From: Bifidobacterium biavatii DSM 23969 | GTDB taxonomy: Bacteria; Actinomycetota; Actinomycetes; Actinomycetales; Bifidobacteriaceae | NCBI RefSeq assembly: GCF_000741165.1 | Contig: NZ_JGYN01000030.1 | Coordinates: forward strand, 186,001-250,000 | Direction: 5' to 3' | DNA: 64,000 bases | Shown: positions 8,697 through 17,612 of the stretch, one piece after another | How the letters are laid out: every line of letters begins with the position of its first letter | How positions within the stretch are numbered: the stretch's first letter is position 1 | Made by a program: the position numbers and the translations under genes | The notes under the pieces: generated by a model | Database searches by the model: none | What the model was told of the DNA's origin: nothing | What the model saw: only the letters and a program-made list of their open reading frames with translations

Positions 8697-10337
8697 TTAC
8701 TTCTTCTCGACGAGATAGACGGCGCTGCCGAACGACGCGTCAACCACGTTGCTCACCTTCGTCGAGTAGACGGTCGGCGTGGCGGCGTACCACAGCGGAA
8801 TGGCCGGCAGCTCCTTGAACAGGATCTCCTGCGCCTCGTTGAACTTCTTGTTCGCCTCGTCCGTATCCTTCTGCGCCCAGCCTTCCTTCAACTTGGATTC
8901 AAACGCATCGGAATGCCATCCGAAGCTCGACTCGGAAGCGTCGGCCGTCGAATACACGTTACGAAGCATGTCGTCAAGACCCGGATTGAACGGGATCTCG
9001 GCGGCACGCCACGGGCCGGTGAACTTGTGGTCGGCGCGCTTCTGCAGGAAGTCCGCGAACGTGGTGGTGGGCGAGGGAACGACGTTCAGCCCGAGATTCT
9101 TCTTCAGCTGGTTGGCCACGGCTTCAACCCACTGCTTGTGACCGCCGTCGGAGTTGTAGTAGATGGGCAGTTCCTTGTCGTAGCCGCCCGCCTCTTCCAG
9201 CAGCTGCTTCGCCTTGGTCGGGTTGTAGTCGAGGATGTCGGAGCCGGGAATGCTGTCATTCCAGCCATTGAGTCCCTTGACCGTAAAATCGCGCGCGGCC
9301 ACCGCGTAGCCGTTGAAGACCTTGTTGACGATTTCCTCGCGGTCGATGGCCAAACTGATCGCCTGACGGACCTTCAAGCCCTGTTCGCTGTTCCAATAGG
9401 AGTCCCACAGCGGGAACGTGAGCGTCGTGTTCGGACCGGTGAGCGTCGGCTCGACGAGACGGTCGCCAAAGTCGTCCTTGGCGGTCAATAGGTCGGCGCC
9501 GCCGGGAGACGTGATGTCGAGATTGTCGGCGAGCACGTCCTGATAGGCGGAGCTCGTGTCGGTGTAGAACTTCACATACACGCCGGTGTTGTGCGGCGTG
9601 CGATTGCCCTTGTAGCGCTTGTTCAGATCGAAGTACGCGCCGGTGGCCTCGTCGACGGGCTTGCGCAGTTTGTACGGGCCGTTGCCGATCGGGTTCTTAC
9701 GCCAAGCGTCGGGATCCTTGAAGAACGCGTCAGGCAGGGGCAGAAACGCAGTGGACGTGAGCAGGTTCCGGAATCCTGAGTAGGCGCTGGCCAGTTCGAC
9801 GGTGAACGTCAGATCGTCGACTTTCTTCAACCCCTCGAACTCGTTCGTAGTGGCTTTGGAACCGTCGGCGGGATGCAGCTTGTCGTAGCCCTTGATCACG
9901 GCCAGATCACCGGAGGAAACCTGCGCGTTGGCGATGTCGGCGCCCCACGTCCACGCCTTGATGAAATTGTCCGCTTTCAGCGGGCTGCCGTCGGAGAAGG
10001 TGAGACCGTCCTTAATGGTGATCGTCCATGTCCGCTGATCGTCAGATTCGATGGAATCGGCGACCTCGTTGACGACCTGGTTGGTCTCCGGATCAACATC
10101 GACCAACGTGTCGAACAGCAGCCAGACCAGCGTCTTGCGGCCGGACGCCCCGGCATTGGTCGGGATCAGATCACCGCCGGGTGCGGTGCCGGAAATGCTG
10201 ACCGGATCGTATGCGATCTCGGTGCCCGCCGTGGTCTGAGCGGTTGCCGAGCCACATCCGGCAAGCGCGCCCGCCAGCAGCGTGGCGGCGGAAATGGTGG
10301 CGATGATTCGTCGTATCCGGGATATGTTGAGCGACAT
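8697..10337 (-). CDS. ABC transporter substrate-binding lipoprotein, family 5 (peptide/oligopeptide type)
   Basis: A 546-residue extracytoplasmic binding protein of the SBP_bac_5 family that captures peptides or similar solutes for an ABC importer. The N-terminus has a signal sequence with lipobox LAGC (Cys about residue 28). Family features follow: FDTLVDVDPETNQVVNEVADS, WTITIKDGLTFSDGSPLKADNFIKAWTW, NPIGNGPYKL and the VRQAISLAIDREEIVNKVF block at about residue 320. No permease or ATPase gene is adjacent, so it is an orphan that must dock to a transporter encoded elsewhere. It is monocistronic with its own terminator. The ligand cannot be told from sequence. Confidence 0.93.
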   Translation of the reverse strand: MSLNISRIRRIIATISAATLLAGALAGCGSATAQTTAGTEIAYDPVSISGTAPGGDLIPTNAGASGRKTLVWLLFDTLVDVDPETNQVVNEVADSIESDDQRTWTITIKDGLTFSDGSPLKADNFIKAWTWGADIANAQVSSGDLAVIKGYDKLHPADGSKATTNEFEGLKKVDDLTFTVELASAYSGFRNLLTSTAFLPLPDAFFKDPDAWRKNPIGNGPYKLRKPVDEATGAYFDLNKRYKGNRTPHNTGVYVKFYTDTSSAYQDVLADNLDITSPGGADLLTAKDDFGDRLVEPTLTGPNTTLTFPLWDSYWNSEQGLKVRQAISLAIDREEIVNKVFNGYAVAARDFTVKGLNGWNDSIPGSDILDYNPTKAKQLLEEAGGYDKELPIYYNSDGGHKQWVEAVANQLKKNLGLNVVPSPTTTFADFLQKRADHKFTGPWRAAEIPFNPGLDDMLRNVYSTADASESSFGWHSDAFESKLKEGWAQKDTDEANKKFNEAQEILFKELPAIPLWYAATPTVYSTKVSNVVDASFGSAVYLVEKK

Positions 10338-10705
10338 GATGCGATGGTTCCCTTCTTCAAGTGTCCCCGAACTCTTCTTGGTCTCAGCCGGCGCGGTCCC
10401 CGCCGCCCGGCATCGTCTCGCGTGATCGCACGGTTCATTGCGTCGTCAGCGGGCGGTCCTACCGGTCCCGCAACATGTCCTGTTCCCGCGCATCGCAGCG
10501 ATTGGACTCCAACGTACAGGACGGACAGCTGCCTGAGGACGGCGTGGCTATACGCGTTATTTATGGCCGGGACACGAATCGGGAAGATTCCGCGCCCGCG
10601 GTTCGGATATAGATTCCGGTTATGCGTTGGCCGCCAGCCGGCTGCGGCGAACGGGCATCACGCCGCATCGCCAATTATCCGCGATCGCAACCACCTCAAG
10701 CCGAA

Positions 10706-10726
10706 CTTGAATCTTATTGACTCAAG
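10706..10726 (+). promoter_or_regulatory. HAIR-type HspR operator upstream of the ATPase gene
   Basis: The arrangement CTTGAAT-N7-ACTCAAG matches the HspR-associated inverted repeat (consensus CTTGAGT-N7-ACTCAAG) with one change. An extra CTCAAG half-site lies just upstream (10695-10700). The flanking 42 bp (10690-10731) is repeated with about five differences at 12287-12328. It is 188 bp upstream of the ATPase start and more than 360 bp from the divergent binding-protein gene. Confidence 0.75.
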
Positions 10727-10814
10727 TCTTTAGTTCGCGCACAAGTCACAGGAGTCGCCCGCAAAAGTCGCGTACAGGAAGTCGACTCCGTCTGATGATG
10801 TATCACCAAGTTCT

Positions 10815-10900
10815 TAAAGTGCGCCTGATTATGTATATCAGTCATCATAAAGTCCGCATGATTATGTAGATTCATAATATAAAAGTCCACCTGATTTTGG
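10815..10900 (+). repeat. Three direct repeats with exact 33-bp period in the ATPase leader
   Basis: AAAGTSCGCMTGATTATGTA-like units start at about 10816, 10849 and 10882, so the period is 33 bp (about three helical turns). The region is AT-rich compared with its surroundings. The third, more degenerate unit runs into the ribosome site of the ATPase gene. It could be an operator array. A small antisense frame across it has 11-residue repeats because 33 is a multiple of three. Confidence 0.7.
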
Positions 10901-10913
10901 AAGGAATCCTGCA

Positions 10914-12227
10914 ATGAGGCGTTTTCTGATGGACAAGCTCGTTGCGTGGAAGAACACTGCACATCACAAGCCGCTGCTGCTCGAGGGCGCACGCCAGGTG
11001 GGCAAAACGTGGCTTGCTCGAGAGTTTGGCCGCATGCAATACGACAACGTCGCATACGTGTCGCTGTTCGACAATCCGGCAATGGCAAATGTGTTTGCAG
11101 GGAATCTGTCCGCAGACAGGCTGATCCCGGCATTATCGCTCGAATCCGACACCCGGATCACGCCCGGCAATACATTGATCGTGCTCGACGAGGTCCAAGA
11201 GATCCCCCGTGCGATGACGGCGTTGAAGATGTTCAACGAGACCGCACCGCAATACGATGTGCTCGCCACCGGTTCGGCATTGGGCATCGCCATGCACCCC
11301 GGCTCCGCGTTCCCCGTGGGCAAGGTGAACCGGCTCAAGCTCTATCCGATGACATTTCTCGAGTTTCTGTACGCGTGCCAGCAGGATTCGTCGGCCGAGC
11401 TGCTGAGATCCCAGGACTTCGCACTGATCGATGTCATGCATGAGCGGCTCATGACATGGCTGCGGTATTTCATGTACACGGGCGGCATGCCCGAAGCCGT
11501 CTCGACGTTCGCCGACACGTTCCCGAACGTCGACTTCAATGAGATACGCCAAGTGCAGACGTCTCTCGTCGAAGACTACCGGGACGACTTCTCCAAACAC
11601 ACGGACTCTCAGCCCAGACCAGTCGTTTCCACACTGCGTCTCAATCAGGTGTGGGATTCGCTGCCCGCACAGCTTGCCCGGGAAAACAGCAAATTCCTCT
11701 ACGGCGCCGTGCGCGAGGGCGGGCGCGGCAAGGACTTCGAAATCGCCATCCAATGGCTCGTGGATTCCTCCCTCGCCCTACGCGTCAAACGCGTCAGCAC
11801 ACCGCTGAATCCGCTGGCCGCATACGAGGACCCCAATGCGTTCAAGCTCTACTGCCTCGACGTCGGCCTGCTCGGCGCCATGAGCGGACTGAACGCCCGT
11901 ACACTGCTCGACGAAGACTCCCTGTTCCGCGAGTTCAAGGGAGCGCTGACGGAACAGTATGTATGCCAGCAGCTCACCGCACAGCACGGACAAGTCCCTT
12001 ATTACTGGTCGGCGGAGAACTCCAGCGGCGAACTCGACTTTCTCTACGAGCAGGACGGTCATGTCATACCGGTCGAGGTGAAAGCCGGACGCCACAAGCA
12101 GGCGAAGTCCCTCATCTACGCACAGAAGAAGCACGGATACCCGATCGCCTACCGCTACTCGGCGACCCGCCATTCCGACAACGGCGTCATCAAGGACATG
12201 CCACTGTACATGGCCGGCATTGTGTAA
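10914..12227 (+). CDS. AAA-type ATPase with DUF4143-like C-terminal domain
   Basis: A 437-residue protein of the widespread AAA_14/DUF4143 group. Residues 20-30 hold a Walker A motif (GARQVGKT), about residues 85-92 a Walker B (LIVLDEVQ) and ATGSALGIA a sensor-like segment. The C-terminal half has the DUF4143 pattern, including LYCLDVGLLGAMSG, a KGALTEQYVCQQL helix, YYWSAENSSGELDFL and VIPVEVKAG, the latter resembling a PD-(D/E)XK-type nuclease fold core. The biological role of these proteins is largely unknown. The ATG at 10914 follows GGAAGG. The gene is monocistronic, preceded by a HAIR operator and the 33-bp repeats and followed by the hsp20 promoter. Confidence 0.9.
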   Translation: MRRFLMDKLVAWKNTAHHKPLLLEGARQVGKTWLAREFGRMQYDNVAYVSLFDNPAMANVFAGNLSADRLIPALSLESDTRITPGNTLIVLDEVQEIPRAMTALKMFNETAPQYDVLATGSALGIAMHPGSAFPVGKVNRLKLYPMTFLEFLYACQQDSSAELLRSQDFALIDVMHERLMTWLRYFMYTGGMPEAVSTFADTFPNVDFNEIRQVQTSLVEDYRDDFSKHTDSQPRPVVSTLRLNQVWDSLPAQLARENSKFLYGAVREGGRGKDFEIAIQWLVDSSLALRVKRVSTPLNPLAAYEDPNAFKLYCLDVGLLGAMSGLNARTLLDEDSLFREFKGALTEQYVCQQLTAQHGQVPYYWSAENSSGELDFLYEQDGHVIPVEVKAGRHKQAKSLIYAQKKHGYPIAYRYSATRHSDNGVIKDMPLYMAGIV

Positions 12228-12302
12228 CCAACAAATGCGCGATCATCCGGCGCACTCGACCATGGCACCGCATACGACCCGACCCGACCACCTCAAGCAG
12301 AA

Positions 12303-12323
12303 CTTGAGTCTTGTTGGCTCAAG
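12303..12323 (+). promoter_or_regulatory. HAIR-type HspR operator upstream of hsp20
   Basis: CTTGAGT-N7-GCTCAAG matches the HAIR consensus with one change and lies 226 bp upstream of the hsp20 start. It belongs to the 42-bp sequence also present at 10690-10731, including the extra CTCAAG half-site. HspR encoded at 40314-40871 is the obvious binder. Confidence 0.85.
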
Positions 12324-12548
12324 TTTTTCACTGTGAGTAAAACCGGGGAATGGTTGCCGGGGATTGCCTATTGTGTGGGGTGAAAGGACAAGGCAGGAGC
12401 TCCGGAAGGGGCTCCGGGAACGGTCACGATAACCAGTTCGGCCGAATCTTCGGGGCGCGCCGCGACAGGCGGGTTCCGATGGTTGGCCGGGTCGGCGAGC
12501 CAAGCCGTTCCACTCCATGCAAGTTTTTTTTGTTTAGGAGTACCGATT

Positions 12549-13052
12549 ATGGCTATGCTTCCGGCTTTGATGAATGACACGATGTTTTCTGATCTGTTCG
12601 ACGATCCGTTCTTCCAGGGCTGGCGTACGGACGACAACTCGGCGGCGGCTGTGATGCCGGCAAACATGATGAACACCGATGTGCGCGAGACCGCCAACGG
12701 CTACGATGTGGACATCGATATGCCTGGCTTCAAGAAGGATGACATCAAGCTCGAGCTGAACAACGGTTATTTGACCGTGTCCGCCACCCGCAGCAGCGAG
12801 CATGAGGATCATGCCCCGGCCGACGCTCACGAGGGCGATACGAAGTGCGCTTGCGGCACCGACGAGTCCGGCAAGTGGCTGCGTCGCGAACGCTACATGG
12901 GCAGCTGCTCTCGTAGCTTCTATGTGGGCGACGATGTGAAGGAATCTGACATTCACGCGTCGTACAAGAACGGCACACTGTGCATTCAGGTTCCGAAGAA
13001 GCAGGCTCAGCCGCAGGTTGAAGCCAAGCACCAGATCGCCATCGAAGGCTGA
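12549..13052 (+). CDS. hsp20: Small heat shock protein, Hsp20/alpha-crystallin family
   Basis: A 167-residue ATP-independent holdase that binds unfolding proteins in the cytoplasm. The alpha-crystallin domain runs from about residue 40 (TDVRETANGYDVDIDMPGFKKDDIKLELNNGYLTVSA) to the C-terminal YKNGTLCIQVPKK signature, followed by a short tail. The loop between strands carries an acidic insert with a CAC motif (about residues 97-101), which is unusual. Start 12549 is preferred because TAGGAG precedes it; the longer frame from 12483 adds residues without similarity. A HAIR operator upstream and a strong terminator downstream mark it as a single heat-inducible transcript. Confidence 0.95.
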   Translation: MAMLPALMNDTMFSDLFDDPFFQGWRTDDNSAAAVMPANMMNTDVRETANGYDVDIDMPGFKKDDIKLELNNGYLTVSATRSSEHEDHAPADAHEGDTKCACGTDESGKWLRRERYMGSCSRSFYVGDDVKESDIHASYKNGTLCIQVPKKQAQPQVEAKHQIAIEG

Positions 13053-13184
13053 TGGTCTGCTTCGTCATTGAAGCGGTAACAATCGGCTTGGATTGATCGC
13101 CCGCTTCCCGTTCGCAGCGTCACGCATACGCGATGCCTCGGTGCGGCGAACGGATCCGAAACATCAATCCAATGAATCTGGCAA

Positions 13185-13233
13185 GCGATAAGGCCGGATG
13201 ACCCCAATCGGTCATCCGGCCTTATCGCTTTTT
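13185..13233 (+). terminator. Rho-independent terminator after hsp20
   Basis: A perfect 19-bp stem (13185-13203 with 13210-13228) with a six-base loop is followed by TTTTT. It is 132 bp past the hsp20 stop. The nested palindrome begins immediately after it. Confidence 0.92.
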
Positions 13234-13236
13234 GCG

Positions 13237-13414
13237 ATCTGTGAGGCAGATTTTCCGGATTGCACGACTCTATCTGTGATCTGTGAGGCAGCCCGTACGT
13301 TTGCCTTCCTCTATCGGGGCGGGAATATACCCCCCTTAGCGGGTGGTTTGGATCAATGGCTGCCTCACAGATTGCAGATAGATCCATGCACAGGCCAAAA
13401 TCTGCCTCACAGAT
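13237..13414. repeat. Nested palindromic element, family A (copy 2)
   Basis: The outer arms 13237-13254 and 13397-13414 are perfectly complementary (18 of 18). The inner arms 13272-13293 and 13358-13379 match at 20 of 22. Unit core: CTGTGAGGCAG. Forward-forward and inverted-inverted spacing is exactly 42 bp on each side, as in the copies at 3539 and 40069, although the unit sequence differs. It lies between convergent hsp20 and urtE. No gene was recognised in 13234-13515. Confidence 0.85.
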
Positions 13415-13515
13415 GACGAATAGGGGGAATGTTCTGGCCGTGTTCGCGCCGACCGCCGCAACAACCTCACAGCCCCGCCAAGCAGAACGATAGTCGAGGC
13501 GTCAAGGAGCCCACG

Positions 13516-14217
<702 letters not shown>

Positions 14218-14242
14218 GATGAGTTTCCTTGTGCGCGTATTC

Positions 14243-14298
14243 TCGGCTCCCCTTGTCAGGGGAGCTGGCCGACGAAGTCGGACTGAGGGGTAGTCAGG
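14243..14298 (-). repeat. Two-hairpin interspersed repeat, short form (copy 3)
   Basis: This is a reverse-oriented copy of the 484-536 element: GGCTCCCC-TTGTCA-GGGGAGC hairpin followed by GGCCGACGAAGTCGGAC and CTGAGGGGTAGTC. It lies between urtD and urtE. Confidence 0.8.
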
Positions 14299-14321
14299 AG
14301 TGTCGCAGCTTATGGGTTGTT

Positions 14322-14462
14322 CTCTCCCCCAGTCAGCTGCGCTGACAGCCCAGCCGCAATTGCAGACAGTCTGCGACTGCATTTTGCTGGCTCAACTGTC
14401 GTTTCGCCTTCGCCTACAAACGCCGCCGGCGTTTGCTTAACGGCTCAGCTCGTCAGAGGGGG
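14322..14462. repeat. Two-hairpin interspersed repeat, long form (copy 4)
   Basis: The sequence starts with CTCCCCCAGTCAGCTGCGCT and ends near GTCAGAGGGGGCCGAGGGCG. Between these it contains GCAATTGC, TTTCGCCTTCGCCTA and an AACGCCGCCGGCGTTT hairpin. In reverse complement the same order of blocks is found at 62030-62172 inside the GH13 gene, which defines a long form of about 140-150 bp. Confidence 0.75.
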
Positions 14463-14474
14463 CCGAGGGCGGGT

Positions 14475-15431
14475 TTATTCACCACCGCCCAAATAAATGC
14501 GTACGACTTCGTCGTTGTTCTGGATGTCTTCGACCGAGCCTTGGGCGAGGATCTCGCCCTGGTTGAGCACGGTGACGGAATCGGCGAACTGGCGCATGAA
14601 TTCCATGTCGTGTTCGACGATGATGACCGTGCGGTTCTTGCTGCATCGCTTGAGCAGTTCACCGGTGGCGACGCGTTCTGCCGGGGTCATGCCGGCAACC
14701 GGCTCGTCGAGCAGCAGCAGGTGCGCGTCCTGCACGAGCAGCATGCCGATTTCGAGCCACTGCTTCTTGCCGTGGGGCAGGATGCCGGCCGGCTTGTAAG
14801 CGTCGTCGGTCAGGTTGCACACGTCCATCATGTATTCGATGTTCTGCGTCACGCCACCCATCGGCCGGAACAGGTCGCGCCCCTTCTTGCGGAAGCCTTC
14901 GGCGAGCTGCAGGTTTTCGAGCACGGTGAGTTCCTCGACCACGGACGCGGTCTGGAACGTGCGTCCGACGCCGAGTTTGACGATCTCGTTCGGTTTCTTG
15001 CCGAGCAGCTGTTCGCCGCGGAACGTGGCCGATCCGCTGGCCGGCACGAGTCCGGTGATCGCGTCGATGATGGTCGTCTTGCCGGCGCCGTTCGGGCCGA
15101 TCAGGAAGCGCAGGTCGCCGTGCTCGACGGTCAGGTCGAGGTTTTTGACGGCGACGAATCCGTCGAATTCGACGTGCAGTCCCTTGATTTCGAGGTAGTC
15201 GTTCCACTGGCCGCCGCGGTCGTCGAGCACGGCGAGCTGGTCGTGCAGCCGGGCGCGTTCCTCGACGATTTCGGCTTTCATTTGCGCGGCCTCGTCACGC
15301 ATGCGCTTGGCTTCGTCGCGCATCTGCACCATTTCGGCGCGCAGCTGTTCGAGGTCCTCTTTGGAGGCGGGGGTCGAGCCGGCGGCCGGCGCCGGCTTGG
15401 CCGGGGTTGCAGTGGTTGAAGTGTTCGTCAT
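14475..15431 (-). CDS. urtD: Urea ABC transporter ATP-binding protein UrtD with N-terminal coiled coil
   Basis: Second ATPase of the urea importer. The ABC domain starts at about residue 78 and shows Walker A GPNGAGKTT, a FQTASVVEELTVLENL Q-loop region, a degenerate signature (LPHGKKQWLEIGMLL) and Walker B LLLLDEPVAGMT, all as in UrtD/LivG. In front is an extension of about 75 residues: an Ala/Thr/Pro-rich start, then a heptad-like coiled coil (LEQLRAEMVQMRDEAKRM). Such an extension is not usual for UrtD. Start 15431 is preferred over 15449 because GAGGAG lies seven bases upstream. Confidence 0.93.
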   Translation of the reverse strand: MTNTSTTATPAKPAPAAGSTPASKEDLEQLRAEMVQMRDEAKRMRDEAAQMKAEIVEERARLHDQLAVLDDRGGQWNDYLEIKGLHVEFDGFVAVKNLDLTVEHGDLRFLIGPNGAGKTTIIDAITGLVPASGSATFRGEQLLGKKPNEIVKLGVGRTFQTASVVEELTVLENLQLAEGFRKKGRDLFRPMGGVTQNIEYMMDVCNLTDDAYKPAGILPHGKKQWLEIGMLLVQDAHLLLLDEPVAGMTPAERVATGELLKRCSKNRTVIIVEHDMEFMRQFADSVTVLNQGEILAQGSVEDIQNNDEVVRIYLGGGE

Positions 15432-15471
15432 GTTTCGCTCCTCACTCATTCGTTCTCACGAGCCGACCCGT

Positions 15472-16662
15472 TCACGCCGTCGCCGTCGCGGAAACCGCAG
15501 CCTTGGTGTCGCCGTCGCCCGCAGACGCACCGGACGCGGACGCGGCGGCAATCGCAGCCGACCCGACCGAACCGATCCCCAGCCGATCCTTGATCCACGG
15601 CCACAGTCCCTTGAACTGGCCGAGCCCCATCGGCACGAATGCGATCACGAGAATGAAGATCAGGCCTTCGATGTACGTCCACGCGGACGGATACGCCTCG
15701 GACAGCTGCGTTTCGGCGAAGCGCACGAGCAGCGTGCCGACGACCGGGCCGAGCAGGGTCGTGCGTCCGCCGATCACGACGCCGGCGAGCATGAGGATGG
15801 ACGGCGTGACGCCGATGTCGGACGGCGAGATGATGCCGACGACCGGCACGAACATCGCGCCGCCGATGCCGGCGAACATCGCGGCGAGCGAGAACGCGAA
15901 CACCTTGATCGACGCGGGGTTGTAGCCGAGGAACTTCATGCGGTTCTCCTGGTCGCGCACGCCGATGATCAGGTCGCCCATGAACGAGCGGCGGATCCAC
16001 CACACGACGAGCACCATGGCGAGCGTCAGGAACGCGCAGATGTAGAAGATCATCTGCTTGTTCGCGTCGTCGGTCAGGTCGTAGCCGAAGAAGCCTTTGA
16101 AGTCGTTGAGACCGTTCGTGCCGCCGGTGGTCTTGGACTGGCCGATAAGCAGCACGGAGAACGCGGCGACGAGCGCCTGCGACAGGATCGCGAAGTACGC
16201 GCCGCGCACGCCGCGTCCGAACACCGCCAGGCCCAGCAGCGCGGCGATCGCGCCGGGCACCGCGGCCACGCCGATCACGGCGATGACCGGGTTGCGGAAC
16301 AGCTCCCAGAAGCCCGGCACTTCGGTGATGCCGTACTGGGCCATGAAGTCCGGCACCTGACCGGGGCCGATGTCCGAAAGCTTCATGTGGATGGCCATCA
16401 CGTACGCGCCAAGGCCGAAGAACAGGCCCTGGCCGAGCGTCAGCATGCCGCCCTGGCCCCACGCGAGCCCGATGCCGACCGCAACCATCGCGTAGCACAG
16501 GTACTTCGAGAGCAGTCCGAGGTTGTACACGCTCATCACGCTCGGCGCGAGCAGGATCAGCACGACCGCGATCGCAGTGCCGATCCACGGCTTGTACTTG
16601 GCGTAGAACTCGCCCACGGCCGACGCGGACGTACCGCCGGAAACAGTGTTTTTGCTTACCAT
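15472..16662 (-). CDS. urtC: Urea ABC transporter permease UrtC
   Basis: Inner-membrane permease of the LivM type. The 396-residue protein has about nine to ten hydrophobic helices and conserved GIGLAWGQGGMLTLGQGLFFGLGAY, GAYFAILSQAL and GVVIGGRTTLLGPVVGT segments. It ends in a long Ala/Ser-rich cytoplasmic tail of about 30 residues with no family counterpart. ATG at 16662 follows GGAGA and is preferred over a TTG at 16674. It is placed between urtB (42 bp) and urtD (40 bp) in one transcript. Confidence 0.93.
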   Translation of the reverse strand: MVSKNTVSGGTSASAVGEFYAKYKPWIGTAIAVVLILLAPSVMSVYNLGLLSKYLCYAMVAVGIGLAWGQGGMLTLGQGLFFGLGAYVMAIHMKLSDIGPGQVPDFMAQYGITEVPGFWELFRNPVIAVIGVAAVPGAIAALLGLAVFGRGVRGAYFAILSQALVAAFSVLLIGQSKTTGGTNGLNDFKGFFGYDLTDDANKQMIFYICAFLTLAMVLVVWWIRRSFMGDLIIGVRDQENRMKFLGYNPASIKVFAFSLAAMFAGIGGAMFVPVVGIISPSDIGVTPSILMLAGVVIGGRTTLLGPVVGTLLVRFAETQLSEAYPSAWTYIEGLIFILVIAFVPMGLGQFKGLWPWIKDRLGIGSVGSAAIAAASASGASAGDGDTKAAVSATATA

Positions 16663-16704
16663 AATCGTCTCCAAACGTCTCTATCTGAGCACGACGAACG
16701 CGCG

Positions 16705-17589
16705 CTACGCCAGGTTCCTCGAACGGATCGCGACCAGTCCCTGCGGGCGGAACTGCAGGAACACGACGACGATCAGGAATACGGCCACCTGACCAATCGA
16801 CGCGGACGTCGGCAGTTCGATCGCCGACTGGCACAGGCCGAGCACGAACGACGCGATCACCGCGCCCTTGAGCTGGCCGACGCCGCCCGCGACGACGACC
16901 AGGAACGCCTGCACGATGAACGTGGTGCCGAAGTTGAAGCTGATCGAGTTGAGCAGGCTCAGCGCCACGCCCGCGATGCCGGCGATGCCCGAGCCGAGGA
17001 AGAACGTCACGTGGTCGACGGTGCGGGTCGAGATGCCGGAGACTTCCGCAAGATCACGGTTTTCGGACGTCGCGCGGATCTGGCGGCCGAGCGGCGTGAG
17101 CTTGAGCACGGCGTACAGCGCGGCCACGCACACGATCGACAGGATGAAGATGAACAGTCGGCCGGCGGAGAAGCTGTAGCCGAACACGGTTACCGGATTG
17201 GTGAGCGCTTCCGGCGCGGACGCGTACACCGGCGTCGCGCCGAAGATGTCGCGCGCGAGCTGCTGCAGAACGAGCGATACGCCGAACGTGACGAGCAGCG
17301 TGTCGAGCGGGCGCATGCGCATGCGTTCGAGCAGCGCGACGTCAAGCAGCAGGCCGAGCAGGCCGGAGACGGCGAATCCGACGACGAGCGCGACGATCAG
17401 CGCGACCGTCTTGTTGCCGATGAGCGTGCTCATGACGTACGCGGTGTACGCGCCGGCCATCATGAACTCGCCGTGCGCGTTGTTGATCACGCCCATCTGG
17501 CCGAATGTCAGCGACAGTCCGAGCGCGGCGAGCAGCAGGATCGAGCCGTTCGACAGGCCCGCCACGATTTGCGGGAATAGCATATCCAT
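16705..17589 (-). CDS. urtB: Urea ABC transporter permease UrtB
   Basis: LivH-type inner-membrane permease of the urea importer, 294 residues with about eight hydrophobic helices. Typical segments are LSNGSILLLAALGLSLTFGQ, GVINNAHGEFMMAGAY, the RPLDTLLVTFGVSLVLQQLARDIFG block and the C-terminal QFRPQGLVA. An AAGGAA ribosome site precedes the ATG at 17589. It follows urtA by 23 bp and is clearly in the same operon. Confidence 0.94.
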   Translation of the reverse strand: MDMLFPQIVAGLSNGSILLLAALGLSLTFGQMGVINNAHGEFMMAGAYTAYVMSTLIGNKTVALIVALVVGFAVSGLLGLLLDVALLERMRMRPLDTLLVTFGVSLVLQQLARDIFGATPVYASAPEALTNPVTVFGYSFSAGRLFIFILSIVCVAALYAVLKLTPLGRQIRATSENRDLAEVSGISTRTVDHVTFFLGSGIAGIAGVALSLLNSISFNFGTTFIVQAFLVVVAGGVGQLKGAVIASFVLGLCQSAIELPTSASIGQVAVFLIVVVFLQFRPQGLVAIRSRNLA

Positions 17590-17612
17590 GATTCGGGTTC
17601 CTTCTCTCTCGG

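Noticed and set aside
10714..11133. Minus-strand frame with three 11-residue repeats upstream of the ATPase gene
   Set aside because: The repeats come from the 33-bp DNA period. The frame overlaps the ATPase coding region antisense and has no ribosome site, so it is not supported as a gene.
15301..17580. Long plus-strand open frame opposite urtC and urtB
   Set aside because: Antisense shadow of high-GC coding sequence, dominated by Arg/Asp/His/Glu, while the minus strand encodes recognisable permeases.
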